Below are positions 1-7,175 of a DNA stretch of 8,821 nt, piece after piece. The stretch lies in contig JAKAFQ010000143.1 of assembly GCA_021817875.1 (NCBI GenBank), forward strand, positions 1 through 8,821, read 5' to 3'. The stretch is from Pseudomonadota bacterium (lineage in GTDB: Bacteria; Pseudomonadota; Gammaproteobacteria; Steroidobacterales; Steroidobacteraceae). Every line of letters starts with the position of its first letter. Within the stretch, counting starts at the first letter, position 1. Position numbers and translations under genes: made by a program. Under the pieces are notes generated by a model. It saw only the letters and a list, made by a program, of their open reading frames with translations, made no database searches and was not told where the DNA came from.

Positions 1-1
1 C

Positions 2-129
2 GCGGTCCTCGTCTGCGGCGCCGCCGGTGGACTCGCGGGCGGTGTGTTCAGCCGCATAATCATCGCCTCCGCGGGCGCGCTGCCCTGGAATCTAAGCGCG
101 CTCAAGCGCAGCCGGCCGGTCCTGTTGGA
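2..129 (+). pseudogene. Fragment of a ClC-type chloride channel gene, cut at ~129
   Basis: Reading frame 2 opens at the window edge with a glycine-rich hydrophobic segment (AVLVCGAAGGLAGGVFSR) followed by a short basic loop and RSRPVLL. This pattern (GG-L-G-FSR, hydrophobic helix, basic loop, R-PVLF-A) resembles an internal part of bacterial ClC chloride/proton antiporters. In those proteins the PVL segment leads into another membrane helix. Here the resemblance stops after PVLL at about base 125-129, and the frame then gives Arg/Ser-rich shadow translation. The next segment is coding in frame 1 as an LPD7 protein. I therefore read this as chromosomal or passenger ClC sequence truncated by a recombination junction. 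The 5' part lies outside the window. The assignment is by eye over about 42 residues; it could be another membrane protein. Confidence 0.45.
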
Positions 130-174
130 CAGAAGGCTGTCGCGAGCGAGCCGGGAACCGAGGCGCGCCGTCAG

Positions 175-1218
175 GTGCCGGAGCACATCCGCAAGCGCTT
201 CGTGCAGGTCGGCCGGCATTACTACTTTGCCGATGGGGCACGCGCGTTCACGGACCGGGGGGGACGGCTCACGACGCCGAGCGAGAACACGGAAGTCATC
301 CGGAGCTTGGTCACGATCGCGGAGACCCGGGGCTGGAATGCGATCACGGTCCAGGGCACCGATCGGTTCCGGAAGGAGGCCTGGTTCGCCGCCCGCCTCG
401 CGGGACTCGAGGTCCGGGGCTATCGACCGACGGAGTTCGAGCAGGCGCGCATCGCGCGGACGCTCGCCCGCGGCCGGGACGGACCGGTGCGGGAGGTGCA
501 GGAGAACGCATCCAATGGCCGCGGGCGCCGAGATTTTTCGGGCGGCACCGAAGCACCTGGAGTCGGGAGAGAGGGGAAAACAGAGCGCCAGGGGCGGCGG
601 GACGGCCTTCTGACGGGCAGGCTCGTCGATCATGGCCGCGCGACGTATCGCCACGATCCGCGCGAGCCGATGTCGTACTTCGTGAAGATCGAGACGCCAC
701 GTGGCGATCGCACCATCTGGGGCGTTGATCTCGAGCGCGCCTTCCGGGAATCCCTCACCCGGCCGGAAGTCGGAGACGACGTGGGGTTGCGTGCCGTCCG
801 CCAGGACGCGGTCACGGTGCGCACGCCCGAGCGGGATGCGGACGGGAAGGTCGTGGCCCAGAAAGATCTCGCGACGCACCGCAATCGCTGGATCGTGGAG
901 AAGCGCGCGTTCTTCGAGGCCCGGGCGGAGGCCGCCCGGACCCTTCGCGATCGTGCGACGGATCCGAAGCAGGCTGTGAAGCGCCATCCGGAGCTTGTCG
1001 GTACCTATCTGCAGGTCCACGCCGCAGAACTCGCGGCACGCCGGTTCCGCGATCCCGAGGACCGGGAGCGCTTCGTCGGCCAGGTGCGCTCGGCCCTTGC
1101 CGACGCGGTCGCGCGGGGTGAGCCGCTGCCGCCGGTGCGTCTGCGGGAGCGCGCGATTGAGCGTGCATCCGCGCGCTCCCGGCCGGCGCGCAACCGCGAG
1201 CCGGCGGTTCGGGGATAG
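175..1218 (+). CDS. LPD7 domain protein with second plasmid-type domain (relaxase-accessory type)
   Basis: A 347-residue cytoplasmic protein. Residues 5-97 match the LPD7 domain (large polyvalent protein-associated domain 7), known from MobA/TraI-type relaxases and other plasmid or ICE proteins: FVQVGRHYYFADG, TTPSENTEVIRSL, RGW-ITV-GT-RFRKEAW and GLEVRGYRP are visible. A Gly/Arg-rich linker (98-143) follows. Residues 144-325 form a second domain common in the same polyvalent proteins (GRL-DHGRA-Y, SYFVK, TIWGVDLERA, VGD-VGLRAV, THRNRWIVEKR-FFEAR, HPELVGTYL, GEPLPPVRLR). No relaxase catalytic Tyr/His triad is present, so this is an accessory protein or a broken-off C-terminal part of a larger one. 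GTG at 175 is the only usual start in frame; a GAGG lies about 13 nt upstream. The frame is open to the window edge, but the bases before ~130 appear to be foreign (ClC-like), so the native N-terminus may be lost. It is followed 13 nt later by a gene for a diverged copy of its second domain. Confidence 0.8.
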   Translation: MPEHIRKRFVQVGRHYYFADGARAFTDRGGRLTTPSENTEVIRSLVTIAETRGWNAITVQGTDRFRKEAWFAARLAGLEVRGYRPTEFEQARIARTLARGRDGPVREVQENASNGRGRRDFSGGTEAPGVGREGKTERQGRRDGLLTGRLVDHGRATYRHDPREPMSYFVKIETPRGDRTIWGVDLERAFRESLTRPEVGDDVGLRAVRQDAVTVRTPERDADGKVVAQKDLATHRNRWIVEKRAFFEARAEAARTLRDRATDPKQAVKRHPELVGTYLQVHAAELAARRFRDPEDRERFVGQVRSALADAVARGEPLPPVRLRERAIERASARSRPARNREPAVRG

Positions 1219-1231
1219 TTGGAACGCGCTC

Positions 1232-1969
1232 GTGAGCGAATCGCGTGACAAGACGATCGGACCGGCGCGGGACTCTACCGATCCGAGCCAGGGGCCGCGA
1301 CAGTCGGTTACGCCAAATCGAGGGAGCTCGACTCGGCCCTCACGGGGCGGGCAGCTCGTCGTCGGGCGGTTGACCGAGCACGGGCGGGCCCACTACCAGT
1401 TCCGCGCCGGAGAGGATCTCTCGTATTACCTCAAGCTGCTGACGAGCCAGGGCGAGCGGACCCTCTGGGGGAAGGATCTCGAGCGGGCGCTCACGACCGG
1501 GGAGACCAAGCCGAAGGTCGGAGACCTCATCGGTGCGCGCCGGGTGGCGCGCCGCGCGGTGACGATCACTACGCAAAAGCGGGATGCCGAGGGACGTGTC
1601 GTCAGACAGGAAGAACACCACGTTCATCGCACACGCTGGGTCGTGGAGAAGGTGAAATTTTTTGCCGAGCGGGCTCGGCTCGCGCGGCAGCTGCGCGAGG
1701 AGCAACTCGACCTGCGCGAATCGGTGCGCGCTCATCCGGAGTTGAAATCGACATTCCTGAGCATCCGGGCCGCGGAGGCATTCGCCGATCGACGCATCGC
1801 CGATCCAAAGGATCGGGAGCGCTTCCTCGAACTCGTGCGCGGGGCTATGGCGGGATCCATCCACAAGGGAGAACCGCTGCCGTCGGTGCGGTTGCGAAAT
1901 CAGCGCGCGCATAGCGAGGCCGCGCCGTCGAAGAAAACTGCCCCGAAACGGGAGGAGCCGACACGGTGA
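1232..1969 (+). CDS. Plasmid/ICE-type protein, diverged copy of the second domain of the preceding LPD7 protein
   Basis: A 245-residue protein without an LPD7 domain. After a low-complexity Ser/Pro/Arg-rich N-terminus (about 45 residues) it follows the second domain of its upstream neighbour block by block: GRLTEHGRAHY, LSYYLKL, ERTLWGKDLERAL, KVGDLIGARRV, RAVTITTQKRDAEG, HRTRWVVEKVKFF, RAHPELKSTFL, DPKDRERFLELVRGAM, GEPLPSVRLR. By eye close to half the positions are identical, so the two genes arose by duplication of this module or by capture of related modules. The tail is Lys/Arg/Pro-rich. GTG at 1232 is the only plausible start after the upstream stop, with GGAA about 8 nt before it. The stop overlaps the start of the next gene (GTGA), which indicates translational coupling. 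Its biochemical role is unknown to me; the family is seen in conjugative elements. Confidence 0.75.
   Translation: MSESRDKTIGPARDSTDPSQGPRQSVTPNRGSSTRPSRGGQLVVGRLTEHGRAHYQFRAGEDLSYYLKLLTSQGERTLWGKDLERALTTGETKPKVGDLIGARRVARRAVTITTQKRDAEGRVVRQEEHHVHRTRWVVEKVKFFAERARLARQLREEQLDLRESVRAHPELKSTFLSIRAAEAFADRRIADPKDRERFLELVRGAMAGSIHKGEPLPSVRLRNQRAHSEAAPSKKTAPKREEPTR
1951..1957 (+). promoter_or_regulatory. Strong Shine-Dalgarno site (GGAGGAG) for the 64-residue gene
   Basis: GGAGGAG lies 8 nt before the GTG at 1966, inside the 3' end of the preceding gene. It supports the overlapping GTG start of the small downstream gene, which would otherwise be hard to accept. Confidence 0.65.
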
Positions 1970-2160
1970 ACGCGATCGCTGCCGAGTCGACAACCGCGGA
2001 GGCCATCCTGGCCGACCAGGCATCATCTTCGTGGATCCGATCAGCGCTCATGTCCGCGCTTGAGCGCGATCCGGTCGATGCACTCAACGACGCTCTTGTG
2101 CTTGCCGCCGCGCTCGACGTTGAACTCAGACGAAAGCTTGAACTGGAGGAGGTTTCGTAA
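1966..2160 (+). CDS. Small helical protein, element-associated, unknown function
   Basis: A 64-residue acidic, Ala/Leu-rich protein that starts with GTG inside the stop codon of the preceding gene (4-base GTGA overlap), after a strong GGAGGAG. Residues from about 25 on (SALMSALERDPVDALNDA, then a stretch ending LRRKLELEEVS) look like one or two amphipathic helices. There is no signal peptide or membrane segment. Small proteins of this look, with an ERDPVDALNDA-type core, occur beside LPD7-type genes in plasmids and ICEs as far as I recall, but I know of no function. Tight coupling suggests co-translation with the two upstream proteins. It is the last gene of this cluster; the next 751 bases hold no convincing gene. 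Confidence 0.6.
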   Translation: MNAIAAESTTAEAILADQASSSWIRSALMSALERDPVDALNDALVLAAALDVELRRKLELEEVS

Positions 2161-2911
2161 GTCTTCAAGGTTCGCCGTTGCCATCACCTTCAGGCTCGGC
2201 CCCTCGTATCTCGGGGGTCTGCCCGAGGAGCTGACCTTCTTGGTACCAAAGAGTGGCTGGGATTCGCGCTGCCTTTCGTGGCAATACAGACGCACGCGGT
2301 GTTGTCTACGTTCTGTGGCCGGAAGAGCGTGCTGTCATAGCCGCAGATAATCTGCAAGGGACTCGCACGCCGGTAACTGCCGGGCATCTGTCTTGACCAC
2401 TTCCAGCCGGGCCGAAACCGCCAGCAGCGGCCCGATCGCCGATGTTAGGCGTTGTCTTGGCAAGCGCGTGCGTTGCATAGGGAAGCGCATATCAGCCTGT
2501 GCTGCAGCCAGAGCGCGGGGAACGGCTGTAGTCCCCGGCGCGCCGGGGTGCGCGCACCGTGCCATGTGAGCTGGCGAGGCGCAGACCTTGATCCGAATTG
2601 CACCGAGATGAAGCCGGCCGTGCGCGGGCGAGAAATATGTGATAGAGAGCACGCTTTGCTGTGGGGAGCTTCGGCGGATGCCGGTTCCGTGGTAGCGAAC
2701 GGTGAGCCAGTTAACGGGCGCACAGTTCGATGATACGCGACGTGGCAGTCTTGCCGATGTCAAGGAATCATCGACATTGCCGTTACGCAAGTGCTGACTG
2801 AATCGAAGTTTTCAGGTAACGCTGCCTCGTCCGGCGAGCGGGCATCCTTCGGCCGCGTACGGGGGTTAGGCGCTGCTCGAAGTTGGCTCCAGCCCCAAAA
2901 GAAGGATCCTC
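2161..2911. other. Gene-poor region between element backbone and c-di-GMP gene
   Basis: No open frame in these 751 bases has convincing domain content, and all long frames on both strands lack a good ribosome site or recognisable motif. Short coding-like scraps exist. On the - strand, 2335-2450 gives a stretch containing IGPLLAVSARLEVVKTDA that ends in a stop. On the + strand, around 2262-2396 there is VVYVLWPEERAVIAADNL. These may be decayed gene remnants, but I could not assign them. The region also holds a 16-base perfect palindrome (2533-2548) and two GTTAGGC motifs (2444, 2865). The last ~40 bases are the leader of the large downstream gene. I see no clear promoter or c-di-GMP riboswitch. 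Confidence 0.5.
2533..2548. repeat. Perfect 16-base palindrome
   Basis: CCCCGGCGCGCCGGGG reads the same on both strands. It sits in the gene-poor region and has no spacer, so it cannot form a normal hairpin loop without opening the centre. It could be a protein-binding site or chance in GC-rich DNA. Confidence 0.5.
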
Positions 2912-5900
2912 ATGCCTGATCCGGCAAGACCGCTGAAGTGGACCGACGCCATGGCCATGGGCATCGCCAGGGTCGATGAAGAGCATCAACACCTGTTGGA
3001 GATCTTCAATCGGATCGCGCGAGCCCAATCCGAGCCTGCCTCGCAGGAAACGGTGCTCGCGTGCCTCGATGAATTGGACGATTACACTCGTTATCACTTC
3101 CCGGAAGAAGAGCGGCTCATCCGCCATTGGCGGCTTGATGCCGGCCACCGCAGGATGCACCTGCGGGCCCATGAGAGCTTTCGCGGATTCTTGCGGCAAG
3201 CACGGGCCTTCGCCGGTGAGCAGACGCCGGAGGTGACCGTCGAGCTGCTGGCGTTTCTGGCGCAATGGCTGCTACAGCACATCATGGAAGTCGACAGGCG
3301 GATGGCGCGGGAAATCCGTGCTCTGCAGAGCGGCGCTGCGGATGCCGCCGCGCTCGATCCGCTCGATGGCGCCAGGGATGACGTTGCACGGACCGCAAGC
3401 CAGCTCACGGAACACATGAGGCAGCGAACATTCGCTCTGCTCGGGCAACGGCAGCAACTGATGAATTTGCAAGCCCTGCACCGGGCATTGCTGCATTGCG
3501 GTGATGTGCTGATCCATAGCCGCCAAGAGCAGGAGATGCTCGAGAGCCTTTGCACCAAGCTGGTGCAGAACACGCTCTTCCATACGGCATGGATCGGCAA
3601 GCCGGGGCAATCGAGCGTATTCGACGTGCTGGCGCTTGCCAGTCAGGACGCTGAGCCGATTCGAGCAGTATCGCCGGAATCGACGACTGAAGAGACCGCG
3701 TCCGTCGTGGCCAGGGCCTGGAACAAACAGCAGCTGGTTGTCTGCAACGACACCTTGGCCGATCCGACGTTGCGGCCGTGGCACGCAGGCTTCGCTGAGC
3801 ATCGCTGGTTCAGTGTGCTCGCGATTCCCATCATGCGGGCCGGCCAGATTTGGGCGATTCTGGTGCTGGTCTCCTCCCGGCGCGGGTGCTTCGATGCGCC
3901 CACCGTTGAGGTGTGTTCGCGGATCGTGGCCTTGCTGGGTCATGGCTTGGATGAACTGGATGCCAATGACCGCGCCCGGTCGCGTCACGCGCAGGATGCG
4001 CGCGTGGCGAGTACCGATGTGCTCACCGGCTTGCCCAACCGCTGTGCGCTCGAGGAATACCTGCCGCAGGCCATCGCGCGCGCGCGCCGCCGGGGAGGGT
4101 TGCTGGCGGTGGGCGTGATCGATCTAGATGATTTCAATTCCGTCAATGATCAGTTGGGGCGGGATGCCGGAGACGAGCTGTTGGGGTGCGTTTCGCGAGG
4201 CCTGCTCACGTGGTTAAGGGACTCGGATTTCATTGCCTATTTGGGCGGCGATGAATTTGTGGTGGTCCTTGAGGACCTCGAGCCGCCGGGGGCGCTGTCG
4301 CAGCTTGACACTGCACTGCAGCGCCTGCATCGGGCTGTTGAGGGCACCTTCCAGCTGAGCACGGGACAATCGATCTCAATCGACATGACGATGGGTGTGG
4401 CCTTGTATCCCACGGATGGCGTTGAACCGCAGTTGTTGCTGCGGGAGGCTGATGCGGCAATGTACAAGGCCAAGCAGACCAAGACGCAGCGGGAACAGTG
4501 GTGGAGGCTCGGCGCGACTACCTCGTCCGAGCCGATCGCCGAGACGCCCTTCGATGCGTTCGGCTCCGAGGCGCGGGAATTCATGCGGGGGCTGGTGCCA
4601 CATGTGCATGCGGTGGCAGAGAAGTTCTCGGCATCATTCTATCGCGAGTTGGAGTCACACCCGGAGAGCGCGGCGGTCCTTGCATGCCTTTCCGCGGCGG
4701 AGTATCAGGCGCTTGCGCGCAAACAGGCCGCGCACTTGCGCTTCCTTCTCGATGTGCAGACCACCGCGCAGCAGGTGCAGGAGACCGCGCAGCGCCTGGG
4801 AGCTGTTCACGCTCTTATCGGCATTTCGGGTGCATGGATGACGAGGGCCACGGGTATGTCCCGTGACCTTTTGCGCGCCCATCTGGATGCATCACTGCTC
4901 AGCGCACGCACGCGCTACCGTGCGCTGCGAGCTGCCGATTCCCGGCTGCAACTGGACATCGAAAGCCAGCTGCAAGCCATGCAGTCCATTCTCGATCAGT
5001 ACCAGATGCTGCTGGCGCGCCCGATGGACGGCCGAGCATTGGCGGCGGACTGGACACAGGCGGAACTCAACGCCCTAGCGGCGCTGCCGGGCATACGTGC
5101 GGCGATGTTACTGCGGCCGGACGTGCAGAACCGCTTGGTCTTCGAGCGAGCTGCCGGTGAGGGCGTGATTAGCTTGGTGGACGCGTTTCGTGTGCGCGAG
5201 TTGTACCCAACGCTTGACCCGCGGGATGTTCGCGGCCAGGGACTGGTCGCGAGCACGTGGATGACAGGCTGCCAGCAGGAGACTTCGGCTTTTGCGCAGG
5301 AGAGTCGTTCGCAGCCCTGGCAGGCGCTGATGCAGGAGTTCGGCGTTCGCAGCGCCGTGACGCTGCCCGTGCATCGGCACGGTGCGATCCATGCCGTATT
5401 GATGCTGTTTGGGGCGTATCCGCACCAGTTTGCCTCCGGCTGGATGCACACCTGGCGCCTGTCGCTGCAAAATCGCTGGGACTTGATGACGGCGGCCACG
5501 CACAGCCGCCGGCATGTCATCGATACAGCGCAGGCGGCACAGATCCGCTCGCTCCTCTACGGCGGCGGCGTAGAGATGTTCATTCAGCCCATCGTGAATC
5601 TCGCAGACGGCACGCTCGTGAAAGTCGAAGCGCTGGCACGGCTGCGCACGCCCGATGGCGCGATTCTGGTCCCTGGACAGTTCCTATCGGCACTGGGGGA
5701 AACCGACCTGGATGCGCTCTTCCGGCAGGGTCTGGCGCAGGGGCTTGATTATCTGCGCCGCTGGCGCGAGGAGAACCTCGATGTCCAGTTGTCGATCAAT
5801 CTGGCACCGAGTTCTCTGGTACACCCGGACTGCGCACGATGGATCGAGGAAGCGCTGCGCGAGGCGCGGGTGGCACCGCAGTACTTGACGTTGGAACTGC

Positions 5901-6547
5901 TGGAGAGCCAGGCGTTGCAGACGAGCGCGGTGGATGAGGCTGTCAGCCGTCTGGCTGCGTTGGGTGTGAGGCTCGCACTCGACGACCTGGGGGCGGGGTT
6001 CAGCAACTTCAAACGCCTTGCAGAACTACCCTTCCAGGTGATCAAGATCGACCAGAACATCATCAAGGATCTCGCCGGCGATCCGATCAAGGCGCTCAGC
6101 CTGATCCGAACCGTCGTGCAGATCGGTCAGGATCTGGAGCGTGATGTGGTGGCCGAGGGACTGGAGGATGAGGGGATCATCGAGGCGGCGATCCAGCTGG
6201 GTTGTCGCTTAGGGCAGGGCTACGGGTTGGCGCGGCCAATGCCGGCGGCGGCTCTGGCGGAGTGGATTGGGACGCGACCGTTCCGCGGCAGCGATGGAAG
6301 CCGGCTGCACAGCTGGATCGGCGCCTTGGCTTGCCAGTGGATGGTGATGCACGACGCGCTCAGCCTGCGCCTTCCGGGCGAGCTCGCAGCGTGCCGGCTC
6401 ACGGAATTCTTCGAGGCGCAGGAAATCCAGGATCCGCAGGTATTGCAGTGGCACCGGCAGGTTCATGAAGATCCGGACGAATCGGCCCGCCTAAAGGCCA
6501 TGCAGCAAATGATGCAATGGATGACCCGGAGAATTCGGGAAGGGTGA
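2912..6547 (+). CDS. Multi-sensor c-di-GMP cyclase/phosphodiesterase: hemerythrin-GAF-GGDEF-globin-GAF-like-EAL
   Basis: A 1211-residue cytoplasmic protein. Residues 8-135 form a bacteriohemerythrin with all di-iron ligands in place (H25, H62/E66, H79, H83, H123, D128). Residues ~185-355 are GAF-like. Residues ~360-535 are a GGDEF domain with intact GGDEF (445-449), metal-site D404 and an inhibitory RxxD site (436-439), so it probably makes c-di-GMP. Residues ~545-700 are a globin-coupled-sensor type globin with proximal His H633 in AVHALIGISGAW. Residues ~715-865 look like a second GAF. Residues ~872-1118 are an EAL domain with E906, N963, E995, D1024, D1025, K1045, E1082 and Q1102, so it probably hydrolyses c-di-GMP. 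The tail (1130-1211) has a CZB-like His/Cys pattern. The ATG at 2912 has GAAGGA 5 nt upstream. The gene stands alone, with long gene-poor flanks. The expected role is oxygen/redox control of c-di-GMP. Which activity dominates cannot be read from sequence. Confidence 0.95.
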   Translation: MPDPARPLKWTDAMAMGIARVDEEHQHLLEIFNRIARAQSEPASQETVLACLDELDDYTRYHFPEEERLIRHWRLDAGHRRMHLRAHESFRGFLRQARAFAGEQTPEVTVELLAFLAQWLLQHIMEVDRRMAREIRALQSGAADAAALDPLDGARDDVARTASQLTEHMRQRTFALLGQRQQLMNLQALHRALLHCGDVLIHSRQEQEMLESLCTKLVQNTLFHTAWIGKPGQSSVFDVLALASQDAEPIRAVSPESTTEETASVVARAWNKQQLVVCNDTLADPTLRPWHAGFAEHRWFSVLAIPIMRAGQIWAILVLVSSRRGCFDAPTVEVCSRIVALLGHGLDELDANDRARSRHAQDARVASTDVLTGLPNRCALEEYLPQAIARARRRGGLLAVGVIDLDDFNSVNDQLGRDAGDELLGCVSRGLLTWLRDSDFIAYLGGDEFVVVLEDLEPPGALSQLDTALQRLHRAVEGTFQLSTGQSISIDMTMGVALYPTDGVEPQLLLREADAAMYKAKQTKTQREQWWRLGATTSSEPIAETPFDAFGSEAREFMRGLVPHVHAVAEKFSASFYRELESHPESAAVLACLSAAEYQALARKQAAHLRFLLDVQTTAQQVQETAQRLGAVHALIGISGAWMTRATGMSRDLLRAHLDASLLSARTRYRALRAADSRLQLDIESQLQAMQSILDQYQMLLARPMDGRALAADWTQAELNALAALPGIRAAMLLRPDVQNRLVFERAAGEGVISLVDAFRVRELYPTLDPRDVRGQGLVASTWMTGCQQETSAFAQESRSQPWQALMQEFGVRSAVTLPVHRHGAIHAVLMLFGAYPHQFASGWMHTWRLSLQNRWDLMTAATHSRRHVIDTAQAAQIRSLLYGGGVEMFIQPIVNLADGTLVKVEALARLRTPDGAILVPGQFLSALGETDLDALFRQGLAQGLDYLRRWREENLDVQLSINLAPSSLVHPDCARWIEEALREARVAPQYLTLELLESQALQTSAVDEAVSRLAALGVRLALDDLGAGFSNFKRLAELPFQVIKIDQNIIKDLAGDPIKALSLIRTVVQIGQDLERDVVAEGLEDEGIIEAAIQLGCRLGQGYGLARPMPAAALAEWIGTRPFRGSDGSRLHSWIGALACQWMVMHDALSLRLPGELAACRLTEFFEAQEIQDPQVLQWHRQVHEDPDESARLKAMQQMMQWMTRRIREG

Positions 6548-6551
6548 ACGG

Positions 6552-6578
6552 CCGAGGGCGCTCGCGCACTGCCCTCGG
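6552..6578 (+). terminator. Hairpin just after the c-di-GMP gene, possible terminator
   Basis: CCGAGGGC (6552-6559) pairs perfectly with GCCCTCGG (6571-6578) across an 11-base loop, starting 5 nt after the stop codon. The position fits a terminator, but no T-run follows, so it may only act with Rho or stabilise the 3' end. Confidence 0.4.
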
Positions 6579-7040
6579 GCACGGAGCGTCAGTCGAGCCG
6601 TCGCCTGTGTGCAGTCGCCCGCAGCGCATCATTGATGTGGTGTCCTGTTGACGGCACCGCCGCGTGCACAACGTGCACTTGTGCTCGATGCCGCCTTCGC
6701 AGCCCATCGTATCCGCATCACGGGCATCGGCCCGAAGCTGCCGGCGCTGCCGACCGCCGCCTGGATCAATCCGCAATAGAGCAGACGAACCCACTCTCCA
6801 CCACACCCGTTTGCTCGCTATTCTCATGACGTTAGGTGTTTCAAGATCATGGACAGGTTCTGCCGCGGGGAAGCCGCGTATTCGAATTTTCGACAGTTGT
6901 ATTCTCGGTGCATTGCGGCAATACACCGCATCCTCGAGATCCTTTGAGAGCGGAAAGGCTCTCGGAGAGATGAAGGGCGACAGGGACAGTATGAAGAAGG
7001 GCGGGATTTCTGAACCTCCCCAACATATCACGTCGTGCTC
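6579..7040. other. Gene-poor region after the c-di-GMP gene
   Basis: I found no gene I can support here. The frames on either strand have no recognisable motif. The best-looking short frame is 6849-6947 (+), 32 codons, starting MDRFCRGEAAYSNFRQLYSR, with no clear ribosome site; it may be a remnant. The stretch is visibly less GC-rich than the element genes, especially around 6830-7030. It contains a GTTAGGT motif at 6831 and small hairpins such as GAGAGC/GCTCTC near 6946-6963. Confidence 0.45.
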
Positions 7041-7175
7041 GCCGTCAAGTGTGCCGCGGCGGGCTTTCGCGGCATAAACGGCCCCCACCCCGCGAAGACG
7101 CGGGTCCCCTCCATTTATTCCACGACCCTTGCGTCGCACTTGACGGCTGCGCGCGCCGTGATCGGCGGTTCACGG
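7041..7175 (+). other. Nested inverted repeats upstream of radC, candidate structured leader or site
   Basis: An 11-base perfect inverted repeat (GCCGTCAAGTG at 7041-7051, CACTTGACGGC at 7137-7147) encloses two further perfect hairpins: a 7-bp stem at 7052-7058/7068-7074 and CCCGCG-AAGA-CGCGGG at 7089-7104. A fourth stem, CCGTGA/TCACGG, lies at 7156-7161/7170-7175. The block ends about 34 nt before the radC start. It could fold as a multi-branch RNA leader or as single-stranded DNA, or it may be a binding region. It matches no riboswitch I can recognise. GC-rich DNA makes small hairpins common, but the nesting is notable. Confidence 0.4.

Noticed and set aside
44..613. 189-codon frame over the left edge as one protein
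   Set aside because: Only its first residues (ClC-like) are meaningful; the rest is an Arg/Ser-rich shadow of the LPD7 gene.
2338..2450. IS110-type transposase remnant
   Set aside because: The 'IGPLLA...SLADYL' pattern is only loosely like the C-terminal IS110 block (GPI-LA-T...FASYCR), and neither the DEDD catalytic region nor further C-terminal motifs follow.
2800..2911. c-di-GMP riboswitch in the leader of the large gene
   Set aside because: The conserved GEMM core sequences and tetraloop receptor are not present; only generic GC-rich hairpins are seen.
6849..6947. 32-codon open frame starting MDRFCRGEAAY
   Set aside because: It reads well but is short, has no clear ribosome site and no family I recognise; noted only as a possible remnant.
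6399..7139. Long minus-strand open frame (246 codons) antisense to the 3' end of the c-di-GMP gene
   Set aside because: It overlaps a clear gene, has no recognisable motifs and no convincing ribosome site, and its composition is that of a shadow frame.
7137..7168. Sigma-70 promoter for radC with TTGACG at 7140
   Set aside because: No acceptable -10 hexamer lies at 16-18 bases downstream; the sequence there is GC-rich.
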